Shown: positions 1 through 6,670 of the stretch, one piece after another
How the letters are laid out: each line of letters opens with the position of its first letter
Position numbering within the stretch: position 1 is the stretch's first letter
Position numbers and translations under genes: made by a program
Notes under the pieces: generated by a model
Told to the model about the DNA's origin: nothing
The model's database searches: none
What the model saw: only the letters and a program-made list of their open reading frames with translations
NCBI GenBank assembly: GCA_937901285.1
Contig: CALCHI010000584.1
Span: 1-18,645, forward strand
Direction: 5' to 3'
Length of the DNA: 18,645 nucleotides
Origin: UBA8437 sp003445035
Lineage (GTDB): Bacteria > Planctomycetota > Planctomycetia > Planctomycetales > Planctomycetaceae

Positions 1-1
1 C

Positions 2-496
2 AAAAGCGAGAGCAACAGCGAGAGCGACAGCGAGAGCAACAGCGAGAGCGAGGAGGACGGCGAGCAGGCTGAAGACCAGGCCGATCCCAGACGACGGAGC
101 GCCCGCCAGGCTGCGGTGCAAGCGCTCTACCAGGTCGACCTCAACCCGGACATGCCCGCCGCGGCTCTCACCGAGTTTCTCGACGGAGAGCTCGATGACC
201 CGCAACTCAGGGCTTTTGCCGGACAACTCGTCAAAGGCGTCTCGACCCGACAGGTCGAACTCGACGGGCTCATCGATTCGAACTCGGACAACTGGCCGTT
301 GTCTCGCATGGCCGGCACCGACCGCAACATCCTCCGGCTCGCCACCTGGGAACTACTCCACAGCGACGTTCCCTACCGAGTGGTGCTCGACGAGGCTATC
401 GAACTGGCCAAGACCTTCGGCGACGCCCGTAGCCCCGATTTCGTCAACGGCGTACTCGACGCACTGGTCCCTGAAACCCGCCGCGTGGCCGTTTAG
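2..496 (+). CDS. nusB: Transcription antitermination factor NusB, 5' end outside the window
   Basis: NusB binds boxA RNA with NusE (S10) and supports rRNA antitermination in the cytoplasm. The frame is open from base 2. The recognisable NusB start, RRRSARQAAVQALYQVDL, begins at about base 83, followed by typical NusB segments: MAGTDRNILRLATWELL, VPYRVVLDEAIELAKTFG and SPDFVNGVLDAL. The only possible start codon in the visible frame is GTG at 116, but starting there would remove the conserved RRxAR helix that contacts RNA, so translation must start upstream of the window. Before the NusB core lies a Ser/Glu/Asn/Asp-rich tail (SESNSESDSESNSESE, then an acidic Gln/Asp stretch) encoded by a 12-base repeat. 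It is either a NusB N-terminal extension or part of a longer fused protein. The TAG stop overlaps the convergent rdgB stop. Family identity is firm; the N-terminus is unresolved. Confidence 0.9.
   Translation, partial: KSESNSESDSESNSESEEDGEQAEDQADPRRRSARQAAVQALYQVDLNPDMPAAALTEFLDGELDDPQLRAFAGQLVKGVSTRQVELDGLIDSNSDNWPLSRMAGTDRNILRLATWELLHSDVPYRVVLDEAIELAKTFGDARSPDFVNGVLDALVPETRRVAV
5..52 (+). repeat. Four tandem 12-base units encoding Ser-Glu-Ser-Asn/Asp/Glu
   Basis: Four consecutive 12-base units start at 5, 17, 29 and 41. They read AGCGAGAGCAAC, AGCGAGAGCGAC, AGCGAGAGCAAC and AGCGAGAGCGAG. In the nusB frame they encode SESN, SESD, SESN and SESE. The array runs to the left edge and may continue outside the window. 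Near-identical units at the DNA level point to expansion by slippage, so copy number may vary between strains. Confidence 0.85.
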
Positions 497-1116
497 CTCC
501 GCAACATGCCCACCAGCCCCGGCATCAACCGGGCGAAGGCCCGGGCCCGGTGACTGAGATGCTGCTTGACCACCGGCGACAATTCGCCAAACGTGCAGTG
601 GTATTCGCGTAACAGGAAATGCGGGTCGTAACCGAACCCGTTTTCGCCTCGGGCCTCCTCGACGATACGGCCCCGGCAGATCGCTTCGACACTCAATCGC
701 ACCTCGCCTTGCGGATCCGAAATCGCAACGTGGCAAACGTAGTGAGCTCCTCTCCGCTGGTCGGGAATGCCCGCAAGCCTTTCGATCAACAGGCGGTTGT
801 TGGACTCGTCGGTCGCGTTCTCGCCACTGAAACGGGCCGAGAAGATCCCGGGGCCACCGTCCAGGGCATCGACACACAGCCCGCTGTCCTCGCCAAGGGT
901 CCATTGCCCCAGGAATTCGGCCGTCTGGGTCGCCTTCAGAGCCGCGTTTTCCCCGAACGTCTCACCGTCTTCGACCACTTCCGGCACACCGTCGAATTCG
1001 CTGACGCTCTGGACAGTCACTCCGTGGGGTGCCAACAACCCCGCGATCTCGCCCACCTTCTTCACGTTGCGGCTGGCAATCACCAGCAGAGGGGTCGTCA
1101 CGACCGCGTCCCTCAC
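493..1116 (-). CDS. rdgB: XTP/dITP diphosphatase (RdgB/HAM1 family)
   Basis: This enzyme hydrolyses dITP, XTP and ITP to monophosphates and pyrophosphate, keeping deaminated purines out of nucleic acids. The 207-residue protein shows the family landmarks in order: SRNVKK near residue 15, FGENAALKA at 54-62, EDSGLCVDALDGGPGIFSAR at 76-95, GENGFGYDPHF at 157-167 and LSHRARA at 187-193. Length is normal (about 195-210). The start is GTG at 1116, overlapping the TGA of the upstream gene as GTGA, which suggests translational coupling; an in-frame GTG five codons later is an alternative. It is the last gene of the minus-strand arg array, and its TAA stop overlaps the convergent nusB stop. Confidence 0.95.
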   Translation of the reverse strand: MRDAVVTTPLLVIASRNVKKVGEIAGLLAPHGVTVQSVSEFDGVPEVVEDGETFGENAALKATQTAEFLGQWTLGEDSGLCVDALDGGPGIFSARFSGENATDESNNRLLIERLAGIPDQRRGAHYVCHVAISDPQGEVRLSVEAICRGRIVEEARGENGFGYDPHFLLREYHCTFGELSPVVKQHLSHRARAFARLMPGLVGMLRS

Positions 1117-2177
1117 TTCAACTTCACGACGGGCATCAGCCGCGGAGCCGGGTCGAACGGAAGAACCTGGTCAAGCGGATTCCGCCGAGACGAACCCGGA
1201 ACCAGGATGTACTCGGGCGTCAACGTCTTGGCCCCGGTCCGTGGATCGGGTTTTTGCTTGGCCTGGAACAGTTCCAGCAACGGACGAATCTGCGGATCCT
1301 CAGGCGAACGGAACTCACCGACAGTCACGATCGATCGGTACCGTTCGTGCAACACGAAGGCGCGGAACTGATCACGGGACAGGATTTCGGCCAGTTGAGG
1401 ATTGCTCCGGGCGAGCTTGGCCAGGTAACGATTGTCGTTGAGAATCCTCACCAGTCGACGAGCCTTCTCGGCCGCCTGGTCCAGGCTGTCGCCAACCCGA
1501 AACGACTGCATGGCCCGCTGCAGGCCGTTTTCCTGTACCGTCTGGGAACGCCCGGTCATGGTGGCAACGACCAGTGTGTAACGACCGCGGTTTCCGAACA
1601 GGGTGTGCGGTTCACCGCGATTGAGTTGTCGAACAAGATTGCTGACCGGCTTCTCCCCAGCCGGCAACAACGGGTTGCGGACCAGGAAGGCTCCACTGAA
1701 CGGACTCGGACGGCCCGGCGTCTTCATGTAAGTCCCCCCGGTGATCGACACCGGACGGAACCGCTTGATGTACTTCAACGTTTTCTGAGCCCGCCAGTCG
1801 CTGATGCTGGGATAATTGCCGGCGATGACCGAGATCGCAGAACTCGGCGAGGTCAACGGACGGCGGCCCGGACGAACACCACCAGCCCCGGCAGTGCGTT
1901 CCGCCTGCGAGAAAGTGTAGGCCGGGATGCCGAGCTTACGGAGCTCGTAGACCAGCGAATCCGCCGCACCACGAGCCGTATTTCCGTGCAGGCTGGCAAC
2001 GAAGATCATCCAGGGGCCATGACGATTGGTGATCCGGTACCGCCTGCCGCGGACCGCCTCGATGGACGCCGCCGAAACCGGTCGGGGCAATTCCGCCAGG
2101 CTCAGCAGCGAAATGACCAGGACAACAGCCAAGCCAACGGGGCGAGGCCGCGACTGAAAGAAAGATGCGGGGCGCAC
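1113..2177 (-). CDS. Exported protein of unknown function between rph and rdgB
   Basis: I do not recognise this 354-residue protein. It begins with a basic stretch, a hydrophobic segment at about residues 14-29 and a likely signal peptidase site after PVSA near residue 36, so it is probably secreted or periplasmic. The mature part begins with a compact block, GPWMIFVASLHGN followed by a helix (AADSLVYELRKLGIPAYTF), whose strand-helix-strand pattern resembles a SPOR-like fold; this is only a shape resemblance. The rest is basic and Arg-rich, without Cys and with no catalytic motif I can name. The start is GTG at 2177 with AGGGA about nine bases upstream. Its TGA overlaps the rdgB GTG. The 94-base gap to rph is the longest within the array. 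Confidence 0.8.
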   Translation of the reverse strand: MRPASFFQSRPRPVGLAVVLVISLLSLAELPRPVSAASIEAVRGRRYRITNRHGPWMIFVASLHGNTARGAADSLVYELRKLGIPAYTFSQAERTAGAGGVRPGRRPLTSPSSAISVIAGNYPSISDWRAQKTLKYIKRFRPVSITGGTYMKTPGRPSPFSGAFLVRNPLLPAGEKPVSNLVRQLNRGEPHTLFGNRGRYTLVVATMTGRSQTVQENGLQRAMQSFRVGDSLDQAAEKARRLVRILNDNRYLAKLARSNPQLAEILSRDQFRAFVLHERYRSIVTVGEFRSPEDPQIRPLLELFQAKQKPDPRTGAKTLTPEYILVPGSSRRNPLDQVLPFDPAPRLMPVVKLK

Positions 2178-2221
2178 GAGCGAGTCCCTTCGTTCCGTGC
2201 GAAATGCGAGTGATCGAGAGA

Positions 2222-2244
2222 CCGGGCCGTCGGATCGGACCCGG
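2222..2244 (-). other. Stem-loop between rph and the exported protein gene
   Basis: The arms CCGGGCCG (2222-2229) and CGGACCCGG (2236-2244) pair over eight base pairs with one bulged base and a six-base loop. It starts 28 bases after the rph stop. No T-run follows on the minus strand, so it does not fit an intrinsic terminator; it could be a processing or mRNA-stability element, or chance in GC-rich DNA. Confidence 0.3.
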
Positions 2245-2271
2245 GAGGGCGGGATACTAGCAGGAGACCGA

Positions 2272-3009
2272 TTATGCGTCCAGAGGCCATCGGTCTCCGA
2301 GAACGCCCTTCTGGATGTCCGTCAATTGCACGATTCCGCCGGTGGCAAGGTCCAATTGCCGGTCGAGCGCATCTCGGGCAAATGCCCGCGACTCGGCCGT
2401 CCCCTGCACTTCAACGAACTCGCCCGAACCGGTCATCACCACATTCAGATCGACTTCCGCAGTGCTGTCCTCGGGGTAATCCAGGTCGAGCACCGGTTCG
2501 CCATCGACGACGCCCACGCTGACGGCCGCCACGGAGTCGACGAAGACCTCGCCCAGCCGACCCGACAATTCGGGAACGCTGGCCACCGCATCGACCAGCG
2601 CGATGAAACCGCCGGTGATCGAGAGCGTCCGCGTGCCACCATCGGCCTCGAGGACGTCGCAATCGACGGTGATGGTCCGCGGTCCCAGGGCAACAAAGTC
2701 GACGGCCGCCCGCAGGCTACGGCCGACCAGCCGCTGGATCTCGCTCGATCGCCCATCCACCTTCTGTCGCTCTCGACGCTTCCGCGGAGTCGTACTGCCC
2801 GGCAGCATGCTGTACTCGGCGGTGACCCATCCCGAGGGGTTCTCGGGATCATCCTTCCAGGGCGGCACGCCCTCCTCGATGCTCGCCGTGCACAGTACCG
2901 TCGTCTGTCCCGCGCGGATGTAAATGCTGCCCGGAGCCGACCCGGTGAACCCGCGTGTCACCTCGATCGACCGCAACTGATCCGCCGCCCGCCCGTCATG
3001 CCGTGCCAT
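2272..3009 (-). CDS. rph: Ribonuclease PH
   Basis: RNase PH is a phosphorolytic 3'-to-5' exoribonuclease that trims tRNA 3' ends, working as a ring hexamer. The 245-residue protein carries the expected opening MARHDGRAADQLR, TTVLCTASIEEGVP, GWVTAEYSMLPGST near residues 60-73, GRSSEIQRLVGRSLRAAVD near 86-104, the phosphate-site block VDCDVLEADGGTRTLSITG at 115-133, and the closing VEVQGTAE. I chose ATG 3009 because it matches the family N-terminus and has GAGG at a suitable distance; it lies seven bases after the argF stop. An in-frame GTG at 3024 would overlap argF by eight bases and add five residues. It sits inside the arg array and is probably co-transcribed with it. Confidence 0.95.
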   Translation of the reverse strand: MARHDGRAADQLRSIEVTRGFTGSAPGSIYIRAGQTTVLCTASIEEGVPPWKDDPENPSGWVTAEYSMLPGSTTPRKRRERQKVDGRSSEIQRLVGRSLRAAVDFVALGPRTITVDCDVLEADGGTRTLSITGGFIALVDAVASVPELSGRLGEVFVDSVAAVSVGVVDGEPVLDLDYPEDSTAEVDLNVVMTGSGEFVEVQGTAESRAFARDALDRQLDLATGGIVQLTDIQKGVLGDRWPLDA

Positions 3010-3016
3010 TCTCACC

Positions 3017-3931
3017 TCACTCACCCAGCAACCAGAGCAACAGCCCCTTGGCCAGGTGCATCCTGTTCTCGGCCTGCGTGAACACCACGCTCTGTGGCCC
3101 GTCGATCACTTCGTCGGTCACCTCCAACCCCCGTCGGGCCGGCAGGTCGTGCATGAACCGACACGTTTCGGGTGCCGCGGACATCAACCGGGCGTCCACC
3201 CGGTGCCCCGCAAACGCCGACTCCCGCTCGGACTTCTCCGACTCCTGTCCCATGCTGGCCCAGACATCGGTGTAGATCACGTCGGCCTCGGCGACCGCCG
3301 CAATCGGATCGGCCTCGACCACCAGGTCGCCATCGGGAACCGCCCCGGCGAGCAACTCCAGAAAATCGTTGTCGAACTCGTAACCGACCGGGGCCGAGAG
3401 CGTCATCGACAGCCCTGCCCGGCCACACGCGATCGCCAGCGACTTCGCGACATTGTTGCCGTCACCGACGAACACCAATCGACGTCCCGACAAATCGCCG
3501 AACGTCTCGCGGATCGTCAACAGGTCGGTCAGAGCCTGGCAGGGATGCCGATCATCAGAGAGCGCGTTGACGACCGGACACGATGACAACTCGGCAAACC
3601 GCTCGATCGTCGCTTGCGAGAACGTCCTCAAAACCAGGACGTCCGAGTATCCGCTGATCACCCGTGCCACGTCCTCGATCGATTCACGGCCGCCCAACCC
3701 GGCGTCGTCCGCCGAAAAGAACTGGCTGCTGCCACCCAGTTGTGCCATCGCTGCATCGAAACTCGCCCGGGTCCTCAACGACGGTTTCTCGAAGATCTGA
3801 GTCAACACCCGGCCACCCAGCCGTGGAGGACGGTCACCTACGACCGCCGCCGTCTTCAAAGACGACGCCAGCTCCAGGATCTCACCGATCTCCTCAACCG
3901 TCACGTCCAACAACGACGTCAAGTGCCTCAT
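3017..3931 (-). CDS. argF: Ornithine carbamoyltransferase, variant active site
   Basis: OTCase joins carbamoyl phosphate and ornithine to give citrulline. The 304-residue protein has the carbamoyl-phosphate motif SLRTR at 51-55, HPCQ at 129-132, FVGDGNNVAKS at 154-164 and the ornithine-loop DVWASMGQE at 222-230. SMG and the length favour ornithine over aspartate or N-acylornithine as substrate. The segment that is normally HCLP reads HDLP at 261-264 (codon GAC), so the usual catalytic/ornithine-contacting Cys is Asp. The rest of the C-terminus (VTDEVIDGPQSVVFTQAENR, then MH) is normal. ATG at 3931 overlaps the argD TGA as ATGA, and argD lies directly upstream, which supports the arginine role. 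A different acceptor amine cannot be excluded. Confidence 0.9.
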   Translation of the reverse strand: MRHLTSLLDVTVEEIGEILELASSLKTAAVVGDRPPRLGGRVLTQIFEKPSLRTRASFDAAMAQLGGSSQFFSADDAGLGGRESIEDVARVISGYSDVLVLRTFSQATIERFAELSSCPVVNALSDDRHPCQALTDLLTIRETFGDLSGRRLVFVGDGNNVAKSLAIACGRAGLSMTLSAPVGYEFDNDFLELLAGAVPDGDLVVEADPIAAVAEADVIYTDVWASMGQESEKSERESAFAGHRVDARLMSAAPETCRFMHDLPARRGLEVTDEVIDGPQSVVFTQAENRMHLAKGLLLWLLGE

Positions 3932-5322
3932 AGCTCATCCTCTCCATCCTCCACCGCATCCGTCACCTCTTCACCCGCTTTCCACCCGTCCGATTCACCG
4001 TCGGACGATTCGCTGTCGGACGATTCGCTGTCGGCCTCGTCGTTGATGATATCGATATCTTCCTCCAACGGCTCACCAAGCTCGCCCGGCACCGCCGCCG
4101 AAGCGTCACTGGCCTCCGACTCGGCCGCCATCTCACCGAGCACCTCGGCGATCACGTCACAGCCCCGATCGACATCCGCGTCGGTGACGTTCAAGGCCGG
4201 CAACAATCTCAACACCGTGTCGTGTGTCGCATTGACCAGCACGCCCCGCTCCATGCACTTGCCAACCGCCGGGGTGGCAGGAATCGACAGGTCCACACCA
4301 ATCATCATCCCCTGGATTCTCAATTCCCGAATAATCGGCAGCTCGGCCCGCAATGCCTCAAACCGCTCGCGGAAGCGGTCGGACATGACCTGGCAGTTTT
4401 CCAGCAGTCCGTCTTCCTCAATCGTCTCGACGGTTGCCAGGCCGGCGGCCATCGCCAACGGGTTGCCTCCAAAGGTGCTGGCGTGCATCCCGGGCCGCAG
4501 ACTGGGGGCCAACTCGTGCTTGGCGATCACCACACCGCAGGCCACTCCACCGGCCAGTCCCTTCGCCACGGTCATCACATCCGGCTGGACACCGTACTGC
4601 TGATAGCCGTACCAGGTCCCGGTACGAGCCATCCCCGTCTGCACCTCATCGAAGACCAGCAGCGCTCCGCAGGCATCAGCGATTTCCCGAAGACCCTCCA
4701 GGAACCCGTCTGCCGGCAAATTGACGCCCCCCTCGCCCTGGATCGGTTCAACCAGGATGGCACAGGTCTCCGAACCGGCCACGTCACGCACGGCGTCGAG
4801 GTCGTTGAAGGCAACGTAGTCGAAGCCGGCCATCAGCGGCCCCACGCCCTCGTGATACTTCGGCTGTGCCGTCGCGGTGGTGGCACCGAACGTCCGGCCG
4901 TGGAAACCGTCATAGAAGGAGATGACGCGGTGCCGTCCGGTTTCGGCACCGTGCAAACGCACCAGTTTCAATGCGCCCTCGATCGATTCGGCGCCGCTGT
5001 TACAGAAGAACGCCTGGCCGAATCCCCGGGTGCACAGCGCCTCGGCGAAGTCTCCCTGCGGCTCGGTGTACCAGGTGTTGGGAATGTGGACCAGTTTCGA
5101 GACCTGGTCCTGGACGGCGGCAACCACCCGAGGCGGACAGTGGCCCAGGATGTTGCACCCCCAACCGGGGAACAGGTCCAGGTACTCGTTCCCCTCGGCG
5201 TCCCAGACCAACGACCCCTCACCTCGAACCAGGCTGATCGGGTAGCGACCGTAATTGGGAATCACGTGTTGCTGGAACTGCGAGATCGTCTCTTCGCTCG
5301 AGCGTTTGGCTGAAATGTCCAT
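3928..5322 (-). CDS. argD: Acetylornithine aminotransferase with acidic C-terminal tail
   Basis: This class-III PLP aminotransferase makes N-acetylornithine from N-acetylglutamate semialdehyde. Visible landmarks are FPGWGCNILGHCPP near residues 51-64, FFCNSGAESIEGALKLVR near 105-122, FYDGFHGRTFGATTAT near 136-151, EPIQGEGG at 192-199, VFDEVQTGMARTG near 223-235 and the PLP lysine in TVAKGLAGG (Lys254). The fold ends near residue 398. A further 65 residues form a Ser/Glu/Asp-rich tail ending EDGEDEL, not part of a normal ArgD of about 400 residues. I prefer ATG 5322, which has AGGGAG nine bases upstream and matches family starts. A GTG at 5379 overlapping the argB TGA (GTGA) would add 19 residues. 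The stop overlaps argF. Confidence 0.93.
   Translation of the reverse strand: MDISAKRSSEETISQFQQHVIPNYGRYPISLVRGEGSLVWDAEGNEYLDLFPGWGCNILGHCPPRVVAAVQDQVSKLVHIPNTWYTEPQGDFAEALCTRGFGQAFFCNSGAESIEGALKLVRLHGAETGRHRVISFYDGFHGRTFGATTATAQPKYHEGVGPLMAGFDYVAFNDLDAVRDVAGSETCAILVEPIQGEGGVNLPADGFLEGLREIADACGALLVFDEVQTGMARTGTWYGYQQYGVQPDVMTVAKGLAGGVACGVVIAKHELAPSLRPGMHASTFGGNPLAMAAGLATVETIEEDGLLENCQVMSDRFRERFEALRAELPIIRELRIQGMMIGVDLSIPATPAVGKCMERGVLVNATHDTVLRLLPALNVTDADVDRGCDVIAEVLGEMAAESEASDASAAVPGELGEPLEEDIDIINDEADSESSDSESSDGESDGWKAGEEVTDAVEDGEDEL
4001..4030 (-). repeat. Tandem 15-base repeat in the argD tail
   Basis: Two identical adjacent 15-base units, TCGGACGATTCGCTG on the plus strand, occupy 4001-4015 and 4016-4030. 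On the coding strand they give Ser-Glu-Ser-Ser-Asp twice. A diverged partial copy (GATTCACCG) lies just before the array on the plus strand. The pattern suggests that the acidic tail grew by local duplication. Confidence 0.85.
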
Positions 5323-5331
5323 CGCGTGCTT

Positions 5332-5337
5332 CTCCCT
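5332..5337 (-). promoter_or_regulatory. Ribosome binding site supporting ATG 5322 of argD
   Basis: AGGGAG on the minus strand lies nine bases before ATG 5322. It favours this start over the overlapping GTG at 5379, although both could be used. Confidence 0.5.
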
Positions 5338-5375
5338 CTGAAACCGCCTGCCCCGAACCGGGACCGGCCGGTCTG

Positions 5376-6251
5376 TCACAAAACAATCTCGGTGCCGACA
5401 CCGGTGTCCGAATAGATTTCCAACAAGACCGAATGCGCCATTCGGCCGTCAACGATATGCACCTTTTTGACCCCCGCCTGCAAGGCCTCCAGAGCCGCAT
5501 CGACCTTGGGCACCATCCCGCTGTCGATCGCTCCATCAGCAATCAGGCCGCGGCACGCGGCCATGTCGAGGTGGCCCAGCAGGCTGTCGGGATTGTCGCG
5601 GTCGGCGTAGATGCCGGGCACATCGCTGAGAAACACCAGCTTCTCGGCACCCAGAATCCGGGCCACCGCCGCCGCCGCGGTGTCGGCGTTGACGTTGAAC
5701 AGCCCCCCGTCACGGCCCCGTGCCACGCTGGGCAGTACCGGGATCTGGCCTCCGGCACAGGCCGACTCGATCATGCCCGTGTCCACCTCCACCACGTGTC
5801 CGACTCGCCCCATGTCCACCTCCTGGCCATCGTCGCCCTCGAGCCTCAAGGGCTCAGCCACCAGGCAATTCGAACCGGGTCCGGCCAGCCGCACGGCGTG
5901 TCCCCCCTGCCTGGAGATCTCCCCGATCAACGATTCCGGGATCTCCTCGCCCAGGACCCGGGAAACGATTTCCAGCGTCGGTTCGTCGGTGTATCGACGT
6001 CCCTGGACAAATCTCGGCTCGATCCCTCCCGCGGCCATCGCCTGACTGATCAACTTGCCGCCGCCGTGCACCAGTACCGGCTTCATGCCGACCGTCTCCA
6101 TGAAGATCACGTCGGTCAGCAGGCTGTTGACACTCTCGGGGGCCTCCAGGGCACTCCCGCCGAGCTTGATCACGACGTACCGGTCGCGGAACTGGCGAAT
6201 CCAGCCCATCGCCTCGATCAACACGCCGGCCTTGCGGATCGCGTCGTCCAC
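5376..6251 (-). CDS. argB: Acetylglutamate kinase
   Basis: ArgB phosphorylates N-acetylglutamate, the usual control point of arginine synthesis. From GTG 6251 the protein has 291 residues, normal for the family. It contains KLGGSA at 29-34, VHGGGK at 61-66, GHVVEVD, FNVNADTAAAAVARILGAEK at 185-204, FLSDVPGIY at 207-215 and the closing GMVPKVDAALEALQAGVKK, HIVDGRMAHSVLLEIYSDTG, VGTEI. The reading frame stays open far upstream, but similarity starts with DDAIRKAGVLIEAMGWIRQF, which matches the extra N-terminal helix of arginine-sensitive kinases (Pseudomonas type), so GTG 6251 with GAGG six bases upstream is the best start. By inference the enzyme is feedback-inhibited by arginine. It is the first gene of the array; no argC or argJ is in the window. 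Confidence 0.93.
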   Translation of the reverse strand: MDDAIRKAGVLIEAMGWIRQFRDRYVVIKLGGSALEAPESVNSLLTDVIFMETVGMKPVLVHGGGKLISQAMAAGGIEPRFVQGRRYTDEPTLEIVSRVLGEEIPESLIGEISRQGGHAVRLAGPGSNCLVAEPLRLEGDDGQEVDMGRVGHVVEVDTGMIESACAGGQIPVLPSVARGRDGGLFNVNADTAAAAVARILGAEKLVFLSDVPGIYADRDNPDSLLGHLDMAACRGLIADGAIDSGMVPKVDAALEALQAGVKKVHIVDGRMAHSVLLEIYSDTGVGTEIVL

Positions 6252-6670
6252 GGGGGGCCTCGAGTGCTTCCGGAATAAACCCCAACCTGAAAGACGGGGG
6301 GTTCTGAAGGGGGAAACGTCCAATTGTAGAGGGTGCTGGAGACGAATCAAACCGTGACAGCTTGGCCCGATTTTCCGGCGCAATTGGCATCTTTGGATGC
6401 GGCCCGCCGCACGACATTCCCGCGGCTTGGGTCCAAGCTGCAAAAAACCGCAGCATCTCCAGCATCTCCGCCACTCTCCCGCTATTGCCCCACCACGTCT
6501 CCCTCCACAACCGACTGGCACTCTCGCTACGTTCCGACCCTCCCACACCCAGTCACAGGAACTCGTCCCTCCGGAACGTTTCGGGTACGTGCCACGGACC
6601 GGATTCCCCGATACACACACTTGCCCTGATTGATTGACTTCTTCGAGAGACGCCGCCTACGGGGTTTTCC
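6252..6670. other. Divergent intergenic region, 419 bases
   Basis: This region separates argB (minus) from the 161-residue gene (plus). It holds the argB promoter near 6323-6350. A 14-base inverted repeat, GCTTGG-GT-CCAAGC, lies at 6425-6438 and could be an operator. AGCATCTCC occurs twice in tandem from 6452. On the plus strand TTGACT at 6634-6639 could be a -35 element for the downstream gene, but the -10 candidate (TACGGG, 18 bases on) is poor. Several frames stay open across the region, but I see no convincing protein in them. Confidence 0.5.
6323..6350 (-). promoter_or_regulatory. Sigma70-like promoter for the argBDF array
   Basis: On the minus strand TTGATT (6345-6350) and TACAAT (6323-6328) are separated by 16 bases, matching four and five of six consensus positions. 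Transcription would start near 6316 and leave a leader of about 65 bases before argB GTG 6251. It is the best promoter match I found in the window, and its placement agrees with the first gene of the operon. Confidence 0.6.

Noticed and set aside
1..52. Short tandem repeats at the left edge as a CRISPR array
   Set aside because: Units are 12 bases with no spacers and are in frame with nusB.
1029..2213. Plus-strand open frame of 394 codons opposite rdgB and the exported protein
   Set aside because: It is Arg/Gln/Thr-rich without domain features, whereas the minus strand gives RdgB and a good signal peptide.
6252..6620. N-terminal extension of argB by 123 residues to an ATG at 6620
   Set aside because: The extra residues are Arg/Cys/Gly-rich with no kinase similarity, and the promoter at 6323-6350 falls inside it. 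GTG 6251 has a ribosome site and matches family starts.
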